Virus record (IMG/VR): IMGVR_UViG_3300021440_000083
Coordinates: 1-32,896 of that record
Strand: one strand, 5' to 3'
Length of the DNA stretch: 32,896 nt
Origin: a virus
Under the pieces are notes generated by a model. It saw only the letters and a program-made list of their open reading frames with translations. It did not search any database and had not been told where the DNA came from. This document shows, one piece after another, positions 7,183 through 14,589 of this stretch (position 1 is the stretch's first letter; each line of letters opens with the position of its first letter). The position numbers and the translations under genes were made by a program.

Positions 7183-8624
7183 AGTCCACCCTTTGAAAGA
7201 TAGTCAATAATAGAAGGCAGATACTCTTTTTGCTCTTTAGTGGGCTTGGCATTGAACTTACCTTTAGTTTGGACAACTCTTTTATTTTTAGGGTCCCATT
7301 CTAAAGTTAACACCGGCCTATTCTCTTTATTACGCAATGAGTATATTTCGCTTAAGCCCTTCTCAACATCTTCGCAGTAGGCGCCTACGCAGTGCCCTTG
7401 AACTTTGCCTTCTGCAGTAAGCGCCTCTGGGTCAGCTAGCTTCACCCAAGAATGGCCGTCGTCAAACTTATGTATGTCTGTCTTTTTAGCTAACTCCTTT
7501 TGTGTAGCTTCATTAAACAGCGCAGCCTGTGCTTTATTAAACGCTGCTTCGTCATAATTAGCGCTGTGTAGTAAAGCGTCTGATAACGACATCCTTTCGT
7601 TATACGGCACAACGTCCGCTATATGATTTAAGTAAATACCCCTGCTATATGCAGTGCCCAGCCTAGGCTGTATAGCCACTCCTGGCGCAAACTTATTCAC
7701 ATCTTTATTCTGGACATTCTTTTTGTAGTACTCGCTGTTAATAAGTTTTTGACGCCCTGCTTCGAAGCGGCGCGCCGCTTCTGCACTAGCATAAGGCATT
7801 TCCACAGGCGCTTCTAAAGCCCGAGGGTTCAGCGTGCTATTAAACAGAGCGTCCATGTCATTTAGATTCTCAAAGAACTTACCTGCAGGTGTAGCAGCCG
7901 ACTGCCCTGTGCCCAGCTTGTCTCTAATAAAGTCTGCCGTACTTTGCAAGTTGTCCGCAAAACGTTGCTTCACTTTACCTAGCGGCCTGCCTGCCCGAAG
8001 AGCGTCTAGTATGTCGTAGTTATCTACTGCAGACTTCGGCACAGGTGGGGCACCATACTGTGCCCCAAGATTTTTCAAAGTAGCGCCACTAACCCACAGG
8101 GCTAGCGGGCGCTGTCCTTGGAACGGGGTTCCTGCCGCCATGAAAGCCAGCCGCTTACCGCTATCTACATGCTTAACCAAAACATCATTGTCAGTAGCCC
8201 AGTTTTGACTATAGTACTTTCTCTTAGCTGCGTCTAAGATATCAGCCATTGGAGGGCTACCCTCTTCGCCCCTGCGGAGAGGGTAGCCATGTATCTCTGG
8301 AAACACTATGTCCTGAGGCCTTCTAACGCTGCCTACTGTACCTGCGCCCGTAGCGCCAAAGGGCATCGCGCCAGTTTGCAGTAACCCTGCTAAGTCTAAA
8401 CCTGCTTTAACTTGCTGCTCTCTGGAGGGCGTTAACCAAGGCATCGGATTATCTGCACGACTTTCAGGCGTACTCATACCAGCAGCAGTCTGCATACTGT
8501 TTTGCACAAACCGCATCAACTTATCAGCAGCCTTTACAGGATGCGCTATGGAGGACACTATTGTAGAGTCCCTGGGCCCAAAGTCTTGGGCCCTAGCTCG
8601 CTGTAAGAATTCTTCCAGTGTCAT
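7179..8624 (-). CDS. PcfJ-like domain protein between terminase and portal
   Basis: 481 residues. The C-terminal 90 residues carry HSWVKLADP (about 391), then GHCVGAYCEDVEKG (about 410-423), IYSLRNKENRPVLTLEW and VVQTKGKFNAKP. The order HCVxxY...G...IYSLR...P..TLE...Q.KGKxN is that of the PcfJ-like family, first named in the enterococcal plasmid pCF10 and later seen in phages; its biochemical function is not established. The N-terminal 350 residues are Ala-rich and unassigned. Placement between TerL and portal in the late operon suggests a protein packaged or injected with DNA. It could be a polyvalent-type protein; this is inference. Confidence 0.6.
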   Translation of the reverse strand: MTLEEFLQRARAQDFGPRDSTIVSSIAHPVKAADKLMRFVQNSMQTAAGMSTPESRADNPMPWLTPSREQQVKAGLDLAGLLQTGAMPFGATGAGTVGSVRRPQDIVFPEIHGYPLRRGEEGSPPMADILDAAKRKYYSQNWATDNDVLVKHVDSGKRLAFMAAGTPFQGQRPLALWVSGATLKNLGAQYGAPPVPKSAVDNYDILDALRAGRPLGKVKQRFADNLQSTADFIRDKLGTGQSAATPAGKFFENLNDMDALFNSTLNPRALEAPVEMPYASAEAARRFEAGRQKLINSEYYKKNVQNKDVNKFAPGVAIQPRLGTAYSRGIYLNHIADVVPYNERMSLSDALLHSANYDEAAFNKAQAALFNEATQKELAKKTDIHKFDDGHSWVKLADPEALTAEGKVQGHCVGAYCEDVEKGLSEIYSLRNKENRPVLTLEWDPKNKRVVQTKGKFNAKPTKEQKEYLPSIIDYLSKGGL

Positions 8625-8626
8625 TG

Positions 8627-10138
8627 CTACCTTACGCTTCTTAGTGTACGCGAGTAGTCCAGCTTCTTATGCTGTGACCCCCCTATAACTTGGTCAGAGC
8701 CTACTGCCCCCAGCACTAAGTACTGTAATGCATCGTGCACATGGGAGTACCTATTCTTGTCGGGCTTCTCAGCATACCTCTCGCTACCAACTACCTGCAT
8801 GCGCCGATACTCATAGCCGCCTAAGAACCCTTTACGCACCATAGTAGCCTTCTCTGTTACAACTAGTCTTGGCTTACCATCGGGCCCCAACTCTGTCAAT
8901 AACTTGGCTACTGCTTCACGCCTAATAGACACGTCATTCGTAAACGTAGGCCACGCTATAATACCTTGGTGAGCTAGTATCATATAGGGCGTCATCTCGT
9001 CGGTCTGCGCCCGTTGCTCCCCGGCGGGGTCACCATACACCTCTATGGTGCACTTACTATAAGCGGGGCTGCTAAGCATCCTATGCAGCATCTTTCCAAA
9101 GCTCACCGCGCCCATATTAAACGTTACTAGCTCATCAGCTACCACCAATTGCCCCAGCGGTGTCATAAACCCTATTACAGCTGCAGGCGTCAAGCCGAAG
9201 TCAATCCCTACGTAAATTGTCGTAGATGCCTGATTCAAGTGCCTTATTGGCTGCTCCACAAAGTGGAGGCTATCGTTATACTCGGGGTAAATCGCTTTTC
9301 CACTAGACACGAAGCCGTATTCTCCATGCACATACACGTTAACCCACTCTGGGTCTTTACCAGCCATCATATTCTCGTAGTAGCTGGGTGGCAGATTGTG
9401 CTTGTTTTCTGCACTGACGCTCACACCGCTGGGCTGCCTAAACAGCTTGTGGTTCTCGGGCCGAGTTTCTTCAAACAGCTTATACCACCAGTGGTCTGCG
9501 TCTGGCGGGTTGGTATCCATTAGTAGACCGAACCACGTAGGCCCACCATCCCGTTTGCTAGGGTACCTACCACAGCGCCCTTGCGCCATTTCTACTACTG
9601 CGCGGGGCACCTCTTTTGCCTCATTTATAAACGCGCCTGTTATTTCTAACGAAAGCAGCTTCTTCACATCATTAGGCCTATCCAGCGCGCGGAAGAGAAA
9701 TTCTGCATGCACGTAAGTGCCATCGGGCAACATTTGGTAGAGGGTGAACTGCATGTCCACTTTAGCATAGTTACCTAAGTGTTCTGGTATCCAGTCAAAA
9801 AAAGTCTTAACGGTGGTGTCTATTAGCTCCCTATAAGTATTCCGTATCACAGCCCAGCGTGTTTTACGGAGGCCTTTCTTGTTGGGCCTCTGACTAACGG
9901 CATGCTTAAGCATATCCATGATACAAGTGACAGACTTACCTGAGCCTATGGGGCCCATTATTGCCCTTACGAAGTCTTCAGCTATGTGAAATTTACTCCC
10001 CGTTGGGCTCGCTGCATACTCTAATACTTCCATGCTAATATAATAGCGCGTAACTCGATTTTTGTACACGTTTATTTTTCGTAAGTCTTTAGAAAGCTTG
10101 AATAGCGGGGGGGCTCTTCTGATTTTTATGGGGCTCAT
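8627..10138 (-). CDS. terL: Terminase large subunit
   Basis: 503 residues. A Walker A motif GPIGSGKS lies at residues 62-69 and a Walker B-type segment (LEITGAFINEAKEVP) follows near 170. The C-terminal nuclease half has YVGIDFGLTPAAVIGF, VYGDPAGEQ and YSHVHDALQYL, giving the acidic residues of the RNase H-like endonuclease that cuts packaged DNA. It powers translocation through the portal. The ATG at 10138 is preceded by GAAAGATATTAGTA, a weak ribosome site; an ATG at 10033 is possible but would leave little before Walker A. It is the first gene of the leftward late operon, directly downstream of three repeated promoter-like elements. Confidence 0.93.
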   Translation of the reverse strand: MSPIKIRRAPPLFKLSKDLRKINVYKNRVTRYYISMEVLEYAASPTGSKFHIAEDFVRAIMGPIGSGKSVTCIMDMLKHAVSQRPNKKGLRKTRWAVIRNTYRELIDTTVKTFFDWIPEHLGNYAKVDMQFTLYQMLPDGTYVHAEFLFRALDRPNDVKKLLSLEITGAFINEAKEVPRAVVEMAQGRCGRYPSKRDGGPTWFGLLMDTNPPDADHWWYKLFEETRPENHKLFRQPSGVSVSAENKHNLPPSYYENMMAGKDPEWVNVYVHGEYGFVSSGKAIYPEYNDSLHFVEQPIRHLNQASTTIYVGIDFGLTPAAVIGFMTPLGQLVVADELVTFNMGAVSFGKMLHRMLSSPAYSKCTIEVYGDPAGEQRAQTDEMTPYMILAHQGIIAWPTFTNDVSIRREAVAKLLTELGPDGKPRLVVTEKATMVRKGFLGGYEYRRMQVVGSERYAEKPDKNRYSHVHDALQYLVLGAVGSDQVIGGSQHKKLDYSRTLRSVR

Positions 10139-10149
10139 TACTAATATCT

Positions 10150-10275
10150 TTCTAATGCTTGAGAATATTGCTCTAAGAATTTTAAGACAGCTTTATAATG
10201 CTTGAGAATATTGCTCTAAGCTCTACGAATTTTAAGACGTCTTTATAATACTTGAGAATATTGCTCTAAGTTCTA
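10150..10275 (-). promoter_or_regulatory. Three repeated leftward promoter-like elements upstream of terL
   Basis: On the minus strand the 20-mer CTTAGAGCAATATTCTCAAG occurs three times without mismatch, at plus-strand 10251-10270, 10201-10220 and 10158-10177. Each is followed at once by a -10-like hexamer: TATTATAAAG, CATTATAAAG and CATTAGAAAG (the last weakened). No TTGACA-type -35 is present; the conserved 20-mer occupies that place. The outer two also share CGTCTTAAAATTC or CTGTCTTAAAATT downstream. The layout suggests late promoters that need a phage activator or altered polymerase. The copy nearest terL would leave an 8-base leader. Confidence 0.55.
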
Positions 10276-10279
10276 CGCT

Positions 10280-10316
10280 CTGGGCTGAGGCATTGCCGGC
10301 TTCGCACCGCCCCCAG
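10280..10316. other. GC-rich foldable segment in the control region
   Basis: A GC-rich island in otherwise A+T-rich DNA. CTGGG at 10280-10284 pairs with CCCAG at 10312-10316, enclosing a small GGC-ATT-GCC hairpin. It separates the leftward elements from the rightward repeats. There is no T-run, so a standard terminator is doubtful. Confidence 0.25.
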
Positions 10317-10331
10317 GCCACTATATTTAGA

Positions 10332-10376
10332 GCTTTAAATGCTTTAAATGCTTTAAATGCTTTAAATGCTTTAAAT
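10332..10376. repeat. Five tandem copies of GCTTTAAAT
   Basis: A perfect 9-bp repeat, five copies, leading directly into the first 100-bp unit. Each 100-bp unit ends with a related sequence (GCTTTAACTTAAATGCTA), so the 9-mers may have arisen from the unit end by slippage. Confidence 0.9.
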
Positions 10377-10432
10377 GCTAAAGTCTACTATAAATAGTAG
10401 TAGTTTATTTATTAGTTGCATTAAAATAAATG

Positions 10433-10461
10433 TTTACTTTTACTTTTAAACTTGCTATAAT
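10433..10461 (+). promoter_or_regulatory. Early promoter, copy 1
   Basis: TTTACT at 10433-10438, 17-bp spacer, perfect TATAAT at 10456-10461. Identical to the two following copies. Confidence 0.7.
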
Positions 10462-10532
10462 AGCTTTAACTTAAATGCTAAAGTCTACTATAAATAGTAG
10501 TAGTTTATTTATTAGTTGCATTAAAATAAATG

Positions 10533-10561
10533 TTTACTTTTACTTTTAAACTTGCTATAAT
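10533..10561 (+). promoter_or_regulatory. Early promoter, copy 2
   Basis: TTTACT, 17-bp spacer and TATAAT, exactly 100 bp after copy 1. Confidence 0.7.
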
Positions 10562-10632
10562 AGCTTTAACTTAAATGCTAAAGTCTACTATAAATAGTAG
10601 TAGTTTATTTATTAGTTGCATTAAAATAAATG

Positions 10633-10661
10633 TTTACTTTTACTTTTAAACTTGCTATAAT
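10633..10661 (+). promoter_or_regulatory. Early promoter, copy 3
   Basis: TTTACT, 17-bp spacer and TATAAT, exactly 200 bp after copy 1. Confidence 0.7.
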
Positions 10662-10679
10662 AGCTTTAACTTAAATGAC

Positions 10680-10707
10680 TTGACTTTTAAGCTGTATACT
10701 TTATTAT
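10680..10707 (+). promoter_or_regulatory. Fourth rightward promoter, nearest the 62-residue gene
   Basis: TTGACT at 10680-10685, 16-bp spacer, TATTAT at 10702-10707, about 22 bp before the ATG at 10730. Not part of the 100-bp repeat. Confidence 0.5.
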
Positions 10708-10729
10708 TAACTATTTAGAGGAAACTAAA

Positions 10730-10918
10730 ATGAACGCTATAGATATAGATATAAACTTTGCTGTAGAATTATTATGCAATAGCTTAGACTCTAGTTTGCA
10801 AAAAGACGAAGTTGAATCTGTGCTTTTAGCTTTAAAAGTCTTAAAACTTAGTAGAACTTTAGATACTACTACCTTAAATAAACTACAAGCAGAAGTAAAA
10901 CAAGATTTATGCTTTTAA
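10730..10918 (+). CDS. 62-residue acidic early protein, function unknown
   Basis: ATG with AGAGGA 8 bases upstream. 62 residues, acidic, helical, with two Leu-rich amphipathic segments and a C-terminal Cys-Phe; no known motif. It is served by up to four promoters in tandem and closed by two consecutive terminator hairpins, so it is probably a separate transcription unit made in large amounts soon after entry. Small early proteins in this position commonly bind host RNA polymerase or other host factors, but nothing in the sequence shows which. It could also regulate the palindromes upstream. Confidence 0.6.
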   Translation: MNAIDIDINFAVELLCNSLDSSLQKDEVESVLLALKVLKLSRTLDTTTLNKLQAEVKQDLCF

Positions 10919-10948
10919 TGACGCTAATAACTTGTTAGCTAACTTAAT

Positions 10949-10974
10949 AAAAGGTCTGAGCTCTTAGGCCTTTT
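10949..10974 (+). terminator. First terminator hairpin after the 62-residue gene
   Basis: AAAAGG (10949-10954) pairs with CCTTTT (10969-10974) around an inner CTgAGCTCttAG that can also pair. The stem ends in T's on both strands, so it may act in both directions. Confidence 0.6.
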
Positions 10975-10980
10975 AATTAA

Positions 10981-11032
10981 AAAGCCACTTAATAAAGGGT
11001 CTGAGCTCTTAGGCCTTTTATTAAGTGGCTTT
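10981..11032 (+). terminator. Second, long terminator hairpin
   Basis: A 16-bp perfect stem, AAAGCCACTTAATAAA at 10981-10996 with its complement at 11017-11032, followed by further T's. Its loop repeats about 22 bp of the first hairpin (GGTCTGAGCTCTTAGGCCTT), so the pair looks like a duplication. Confidence 0.8.
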
Positions 11033-11040
11033 TTTATTAG

Positions 11041-11092
11041 GCGACTTTTTAATTGGGGGCTTTTTATTAAGCGACTTTTTAATTGGGGGCTT
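11041..11092. repeat. Two direct copies of a 22-bp sequence
   Basis: GCGACTTTTTAATTGGGGGC followed by TT occurs at 11041-11062 and 11071-11092, 30 bp apart. It lies between the double terminator and the next promoter, in a stretch without a gene (10919-11312). No function is evident. Confidence 0.85.
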
Positions 11093-11227
11093 CGATTTTT
11101 GCAGTTATCTCAACAAGACTAATAACAATAATCATTATTACTAGCACTATCATTTATGTGCCTTGCACTTATTATATAACAAATTATTGTTAACTAAATG
11201 GAAACAGTCTATTTTATAAATAAGCTA

Positions 11228-11256
11228 TTTACAAAGTCAATTAGCTTGGGCATAAT
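11228..11256 (+). promoter_or_regulatory. Promoter of the 106-residue regulator-like gene
   Basis: TTTACA at 11228-11233, 17-bp spacer, CATAAT at 11251-11256. It is followed 6 bp later by a perfect dyad. Confidence 0.6.
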
Positions 11257-11262
11257 ATATCC

Positions 11263-11277
11263 AACATCAATGATGTT
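11263..11277. promoter_or_regulatory. Candidate operator AACATCAATGATGTT
   Basis: A perfect inverted repeat of 7-bp arms with one central base, covering the expected transcription start of the promoter at 11228. A bound protein there would block initiation. The gene it controls encodes a putative DNA-binding protein, so autoregulation is plausible. Confidence 0.5.
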
Positions 11278-11312
11278 ATCAACTTTTAACTTAATATACA
11301 GAGGCTAAGATC

Positions 11313-11633
11313 ATGACTAAGAAAGACCCAAAAGCTCAGGAACAATATAACCAATTAATGGAACTGCTCAAGACTTGTCCGCAAGACGAGTGGGGCCATT
11401 TTGTTAAAGCCATCGAAAGCCAAAGGCCTAAAAAGCCAACAACTTATAAGGCACCATTAAACATTGGAGTTGGTGCTTATATCAAAGGTCTTATACCTGA
11501 GGGGCATACTAACAAGGACATACTAGTTTTAGTAGAGGCTAAATATCAAAACAGCAACACCACTTATGCCTGTGTGGCCTGGTACCGTAATGACATGATA
11601 AAAAAGGGCCTAATTGAAAAACGCATAGCCTAA
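11313..11633 (+). CDS. Putative DNA-binding protein, paralogue of the 154-residue protein
   Basis: 106 residues. Residues 1-45 are charged and helical. Residues 50-106 contain GVGAYIKGLIPEGHTNKDIL, then VAWYRNDMIKKG. The same pattern, GVGAYIKxLIxEGxTNxxI...C(I/V)xWYRN...KxG, occurs in the 154-residue protein at 15205, so the two are paralogues in this domain. A short helical domain with WYRN and basic residues suggests a winged-helix or similar DNA-binding fold, but no named family was identified. It has its own promoter and dyad operator, and a hairpin just after the stop. Confidence 0.65.
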   Translation: MTKKDPKAQEQYNQLMELLKTCPQDEWGHFVKAIESQRPKKPTTYKAPLNIGVGAYIKGLIPEGHTNKDILVLVEAKYQNSNTTYACVAWYRNDMIKKGLIEKRIA

Positions 11634-11640
11634 CAATCCT

Positions 11641-11662
11641 AGGGCCTACGCTCGTAGGCCCT
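11641..11662 (+). terminator. Hairpin after the 106-residue gene
   Basis: AGGGCCTACG and CGTAGGCCCT form a perfect 10-bp arm pair with almost no spacer (effective loop of about 4). The T-tract is weak (TTCAACCTT), so termination may be partial. Confidence 0.5.
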
Positions 11663-11681
11663 TCAACCTTTGGAGAACAAA

Positions 11682-11801
11682 ATGATTAAGCAACTACTAG
11701 TAGGCCTGGCTTTTATTTTCATTGCTGAAGTGATAGTGATGTCAGTCTTTGACATCAAACCAACGGAGTTGGTGGAGGTGTATACTCAGGAGGGGCCTTA
11801 G
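11682..11801 (+). CDS. 39-residue small membrane protein
   Basis: ATG with TGGAG 6 bases upstream. The N-terminal sequence MIKQLLVGLAFIFIAEVIVM forms one hydrophobic helix, followed by a 19-residue polar tail with acidic residues. A single-pass inner-membrane peptide is predicted, tail probably outside or in the cytoplasm depending on the Lys at position 3. Small membrane proteins in early regions often serve in exclusion or membrane remodelling, but nothing specific is shown here. Confidence 0.6.
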   Translation: MIKQLLVGLAFIFIAEVIVMSVFDIKPTELVEVYTQEGP

Positions 11802-11807
11802 CTCGAG

Positions 11808-12204
11808 GAGCGACGCTCTTAGTCTAAATATCTAGTCTACCTGCTTAGCGGTAGCACAAAATATTGTTAGCCAAGTCTAAAAACTAGGAGCGTGGACCTT
11901 CGCGACTTATTCGGCGCGCTAAAGCTCAAGCCTTGCGATAAAAAGCGTTGGCAAGCGTTAAATGGGAGCGTAAGTCGTTGATTTTAAACATATTCTATTT
12001 ATCTATCTATTAATTAATATATAGAAGTAAAGTAAGGGTATATATTTATATTATTTTCGAAACGCTACTTAGATGGCAGTACTTAGACTGGAGAATCGAC
12101 GCTCGACGCTCCAAAGTGCTTGTTTTTAAACAACTAAAAATAAACGTTTATCTAAAAAACGTTTCGAGTTATAATAACGTATTTTCGACGCGGCGAAGAG
12201 CGTC
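11808..12204. other. Gene-free region with repeated GACGCTC motif; possible replication origin
   Basis: No convincing gene between 11802 and 12259. The heptamer GACGCTC or its complement occurs at 11812-11818 (within the palindrome GAGCGACGCTC, 11808-11818), 12098-12104, 12105-12111 (tandem) and 12198-12204, with near matches GAGCGTG and GAGCGTA around 11888 and 11966. The centre, 11985-12060, is a strongly A+T-rich tract including ATTAATTAATATATAG. Iteron-like repeats flanking an A+T-rich tract just before a primase-helicase gene fit an origin, but this is inference. Confidence 0.35.
12147..12175 (+). promoter_or_regulatory. Promoter of the primase-helicase operon
   Basis: TTTATC at 12147-12152, 17-bp spacer, TATAAT at 12170-12175. 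The palindrome TAAACGTTTA overlaps the -35 box and AACGTTT recurs in the spacer, a possible control site. Confidence 0.5.
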
Positions 12205-12259
12205 ATTTCTTCCCCGCAACAAAATACGTTTTTTACGGACATCCAGCAAAGAGGTGAAT

Positions 12260-12490
12260 ATGAGCAACCAAAATATAATACCTATCAAGCCCCAAACATT
12301 AATAATTACTCCCCCGAAAAAGCGATGCTGCACCTGTCGTAGTTTCAAAAGTCTTAGTGCCTTCGCTAATTGTGAAACATACAAAGACGGCAAAGCCCAG
12401 CGCTGTAGAAGTTGTTCCTCCGCTATACACAAAAAACGCTACCAAGCTAAAAAAGAAGCTTGGCAAAAAGAGCTTAGTGGAGAAAGCTAA
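12260..12490 (+). CDS. Small zinc-ribbon protein
   Basis: 76 residues. The ATG at 12260 has GAGGTG 5 bases upstream and is preferred to an in-frame ATG 48 codons earlier that lies upstream of the promoter. After a flexible N terminus, CCTCRSFKSLSAF is followed by CRSCSSAIHKKRYQ: two Cys-x2-Cys knuckles with a basic helix. This arrangement resembles the zinc part of phage endonuclease VII-like and related HNH proteins, but the catalytic His/Asn residues are not present, so nucleic-acid binding is the safer reading. Its TAA overlaps the primase ATG (TAATG). Confidence 0.6.
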   Translation: MSNQNIIPIKPQTLIITPPKKRCCTCRSFKSLSAFANCETYKDGKAQRCRSCSSAIHKKRYQAKKEAWQKELSGES

Positions 12491-14589
12491 TGAGCGACGC
12501 GCCTAATAATCTGTCCTCTATAGAAGAGGAAGCCCAAGCAAAATTGGCCTCCGTTAAAGAAACAATGGCAAACTTTCGGCTGCTCTCGTATGAGGAAAGT
12601 AGCCTAATATATAATCCTAAAGGGGAAAAGTGTAGGCTACTAGAAATACCTTATTATCAAATACCCCCGCAAAGTGAGCGCCCATTTAACAAGCCGCTAA
12701 AAAAGCTCGCCAATATAAAGCGCTATAGAGTTTTCTTAGAAAACAATGCCGTACCATTACGCAGATATACTCAACAAGAAGGAACTAGCTACGACGCGTA
12801 TGTGCCTGTAAATATAAGTATAGCAGACTTTTATAGTACTGCCTCCCCGTTATTTATAACAGAAGGAGAACTGAAAACTTGCGCGCTAGTAAACTATGGC
12901 TACACGGCGGTGGGGGTTGCTGGCGTAGACATGTTTAGGAAAGAGTCTACGGGCAGGCTCTGCGAGCAGCTAGAGAAAATACCCATAGGAAAACAGATAT
13001 ACCTAGCGTTTGATAAAGAGGAGCCGCGCTTCTTGGGAGGGTCTTTCACAGAAATAGACCCCCAGTGTGCATTTAGTAATGTGCAAAGAGCGTCAGCGGC
13101 ATTAGCGGCAATGCTCACAATAAGGGGCGCCGCGGTTAAGATAATAGAGCTGCCAGGCACTGGTAAGATACAAGTAGACGAGTATTTGCAAGTACACGGC
13201 AGCTTAGACCCGTTGATAAAAGTTGCTAAGGACTGGAAATATACTGGTTATAAGAAATTGCAGCTTCGTAAGCTGCAAAGTGAGTTTGTCATATTAGACG
13301 GAAGAGTCTACGATGTGAATAATTGGGCTATGATGACTGAGGCTTGCTTCAAAGTACAGTATGCTCACCTTACAAGTAAAGATGATAACGGCGATGAGAA
13401 GCCCCTAGTCAACAGCTTTAGTAAAGATAAGTATACTACAAAAATAAGAGGCGTTGAGTATGACCCAAGTACTACGCAGCGAGCATTGCCAAATGGGTAT
13501 TGGAACTTATGGCATGGCTGGAAAACAGAACCCGTAGAGGGCGACATCAGTAGGTTCCACAAAGTAGTACAAAGGATATTTCAAGAAGAGCCAGAGTTAT
13601 TGCCAGAGTTTTTTAAGACAATAGCCTTTATGTTTCAGAAGCCGTGGATAAAACAGCACAGATATTTGTTAATTAGGGGCTCCGCTGAAGGCATTGGTAA
13701 AAGCTTTTTATTAGAAATGCCTATGATGCTAATAAACGGGACGCCGCATGGCAATAGTATAGGCCACCTGAAGTATAGCCATGCTAGAATGGATGGCTGC
13801 GGCAAGCTGTTAGAGGCTACGCATAATGGTTTATTGATTGGAGTTAGCTACTTGTTAATGAATGAAGTAGATGACTTTAGTACTAAGAAGGTTAGTAACT
13901 ATATTAAAGCATTAACGACTGATGAAGAGCTGCAAGTTAATGAAAAGTATATTCCGCAAAAGATGATAACAAACAGGCTTTTAGTGGCTATTACTACTAA
14001 TGAACGGCGCTTGTTTCAAATTGGGGCTGGTTCAAGGCGCCCGCTAGTATTGCCCTGCGTAGAAACGGGCTCGGTATTAGAAAATGACTTAAAAGCGATG
14101 TGGCGCGAAGAGAAAGCAGCTGGCTTCTTTGAATGGTATAGGTCATTAGAAACTAGGCAAGCTCTGATGCACTTCTTTATGAACTATGACTTAGGAAATT
14201 ACGACGGAACACAAGAGCCCCCGCAAAGCTTAAGCAAGCTATCATTAGCCGATGACAATATGACAGACGCTGAGATATACTGCAAAGAAGAGCTAGGCCA
14301 AGTTAAAGCGGTTAACCCTAATAAAGAATACGAAAGATATAAAGTATATGCAGGTGATGCGCAAACTAGAAATAGAGACTTTAAAGGCGTATTAAAAGCT
14401 AACGGTTTTGTAAAGCCTGCATGCGACCAAACAAATGGCCAAGTGCATATAACCAATAAAGTTACGCAATTATTGGGGCTAACCGCGGGTAGTGACAGAG
14501 TAGTTATCTGGGTTCGCGAAGAGTTTAAAAAGTTGCCCGCGCAGGACCTAGTAAACTTAATAGTAGAAAGATACCATAGGAAAACTTAA
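12490..14589 (+). CDS. Primase-helicase (TOPRIM/DUF3854-like plus SF3-type helicase)
   Basis: 699 residues. The N-terminal half has PLFITEGELKTCALVNYG near residues 119-136 and YLAFDKEEP near 175, the TOPRIM-type acidic elements seen in DUF3854 primase domains. The C-terminal half carries a Walker A-type RGSAEGIGKSFLLE (about 395-408) and LLMNEVDDF near 455, then a conserved Asn-rich sensor region (LVAITTNERRLF), matching the DUF5906 primase-helicase group of superfamily 3. It would unwind DNA and may prime the polymerase encoded at 19377. It overlaps genes on both sides by one base, so it is part of an operon. Confidence 0.8.
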   Translation: MSDAPNNLSSIEEEAQAKLASVKETMANFRLLSYEESSLIYNPKGEKCRLLEIPYYQIPPQSERPFNKPLKKLANIKRYRVFLENNAVPLRRYTQQEGTSYDAYVPVNISIADFYSTASPLFITEGELKTCALVNYGYTAVGVAGVDMFRKESTGRLCEQLEKIPIGKQIYLAFDKEEPRFLGGSFTEIDPQCAFSNVQRASAALAAMLTIRGAAVKIIELPGTGKIQVDEYLQVHGSLDPLIKVAKDWKYTGYKKLQLRKLQSEFVILDGRVYDVNNWAMMTEACFKVQYAHLTSKDDNGDEKPLVNSFSKDKYTTKIRGVEYDPSTTQRALPNGYWNLWHGWKTEPVEGDISRFHKVVQRIFQEEPELLPEFFKTIAFMFQKPWIKQHRYLLIRGSAEGIGKSFLLEMPMMLINGTPHGNSIGHLKYSHARMDGCGKLLEATHNGLLIGVSYLLMNEVDDFSTKKVSNYIKALTTDEELQVNEKYIPQKMITNRLLVAITTNERRLFQIGAGSRRPLVLPCVETGSVLENDLKAMWREEKAAGFFEWYRSLETRQALMHFFMNYDLGNYDGTQEPPQSLSKLSLADDNMTDAEIYCKEELGQVKAVNPNKEYERYKVYAGDAQTRNRDFKGVLKANGFVKPACDQTNGQVHITNKVTQLLGLTAGSDRVVIWVREEFKKLPAQDLVNLIVERYHRKT

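Larger units (their letters stand above)
10385..10600. promoter_or_regulatory. Three identical 16-bp palindromes (candidate operators)
   Basis: CTACTATAAATAGTAG, a perfect inverted repeat of 7-bp arms around AA, lies at 10385-10400, 10485-10500 and 10585-10600. Each sits about 33 bp upstream of the -35 box of its unit, a distance suited to an activator or to a repressor acting by looping. The binding protein is unknown. Confidence 0.55.
10381..10677. repeat. Three perfect tandem copies of a 100-bp promoter unit
   Basis: Copies begin at 10381, 10481 and 10581 with no internal mismatch; the third ends around 10677. Each begins AAGTCTACTATAAATAGTAG and ends AGCTTTAACTTAAATG. Each unit holds one palindrome and one rightward sigma70-like promoter. 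Perfect identity implies recent duplication or active maintenance. Confidence 0.95.

Noticed and set aside
10194-10199. TATAAT on the plus strand in the leftward element
   Set aside because: No -35 box at 16-18 bp on the plus strand; the conserved element fits the minus strand better.
10158-10270. Three 20-bp repeats as a CRISPR array
   Set aside because: Spacings of 43 and 50 bp with repeated, not unique, intervening sequence; the -10-like boxes favour promoters.
11892-11981. 29-codon GTG frame in the possible origin region
   Set aside because: The AGGAG is only one or two bases from the GTG, too close for use, and no longer start exists; likely chance.
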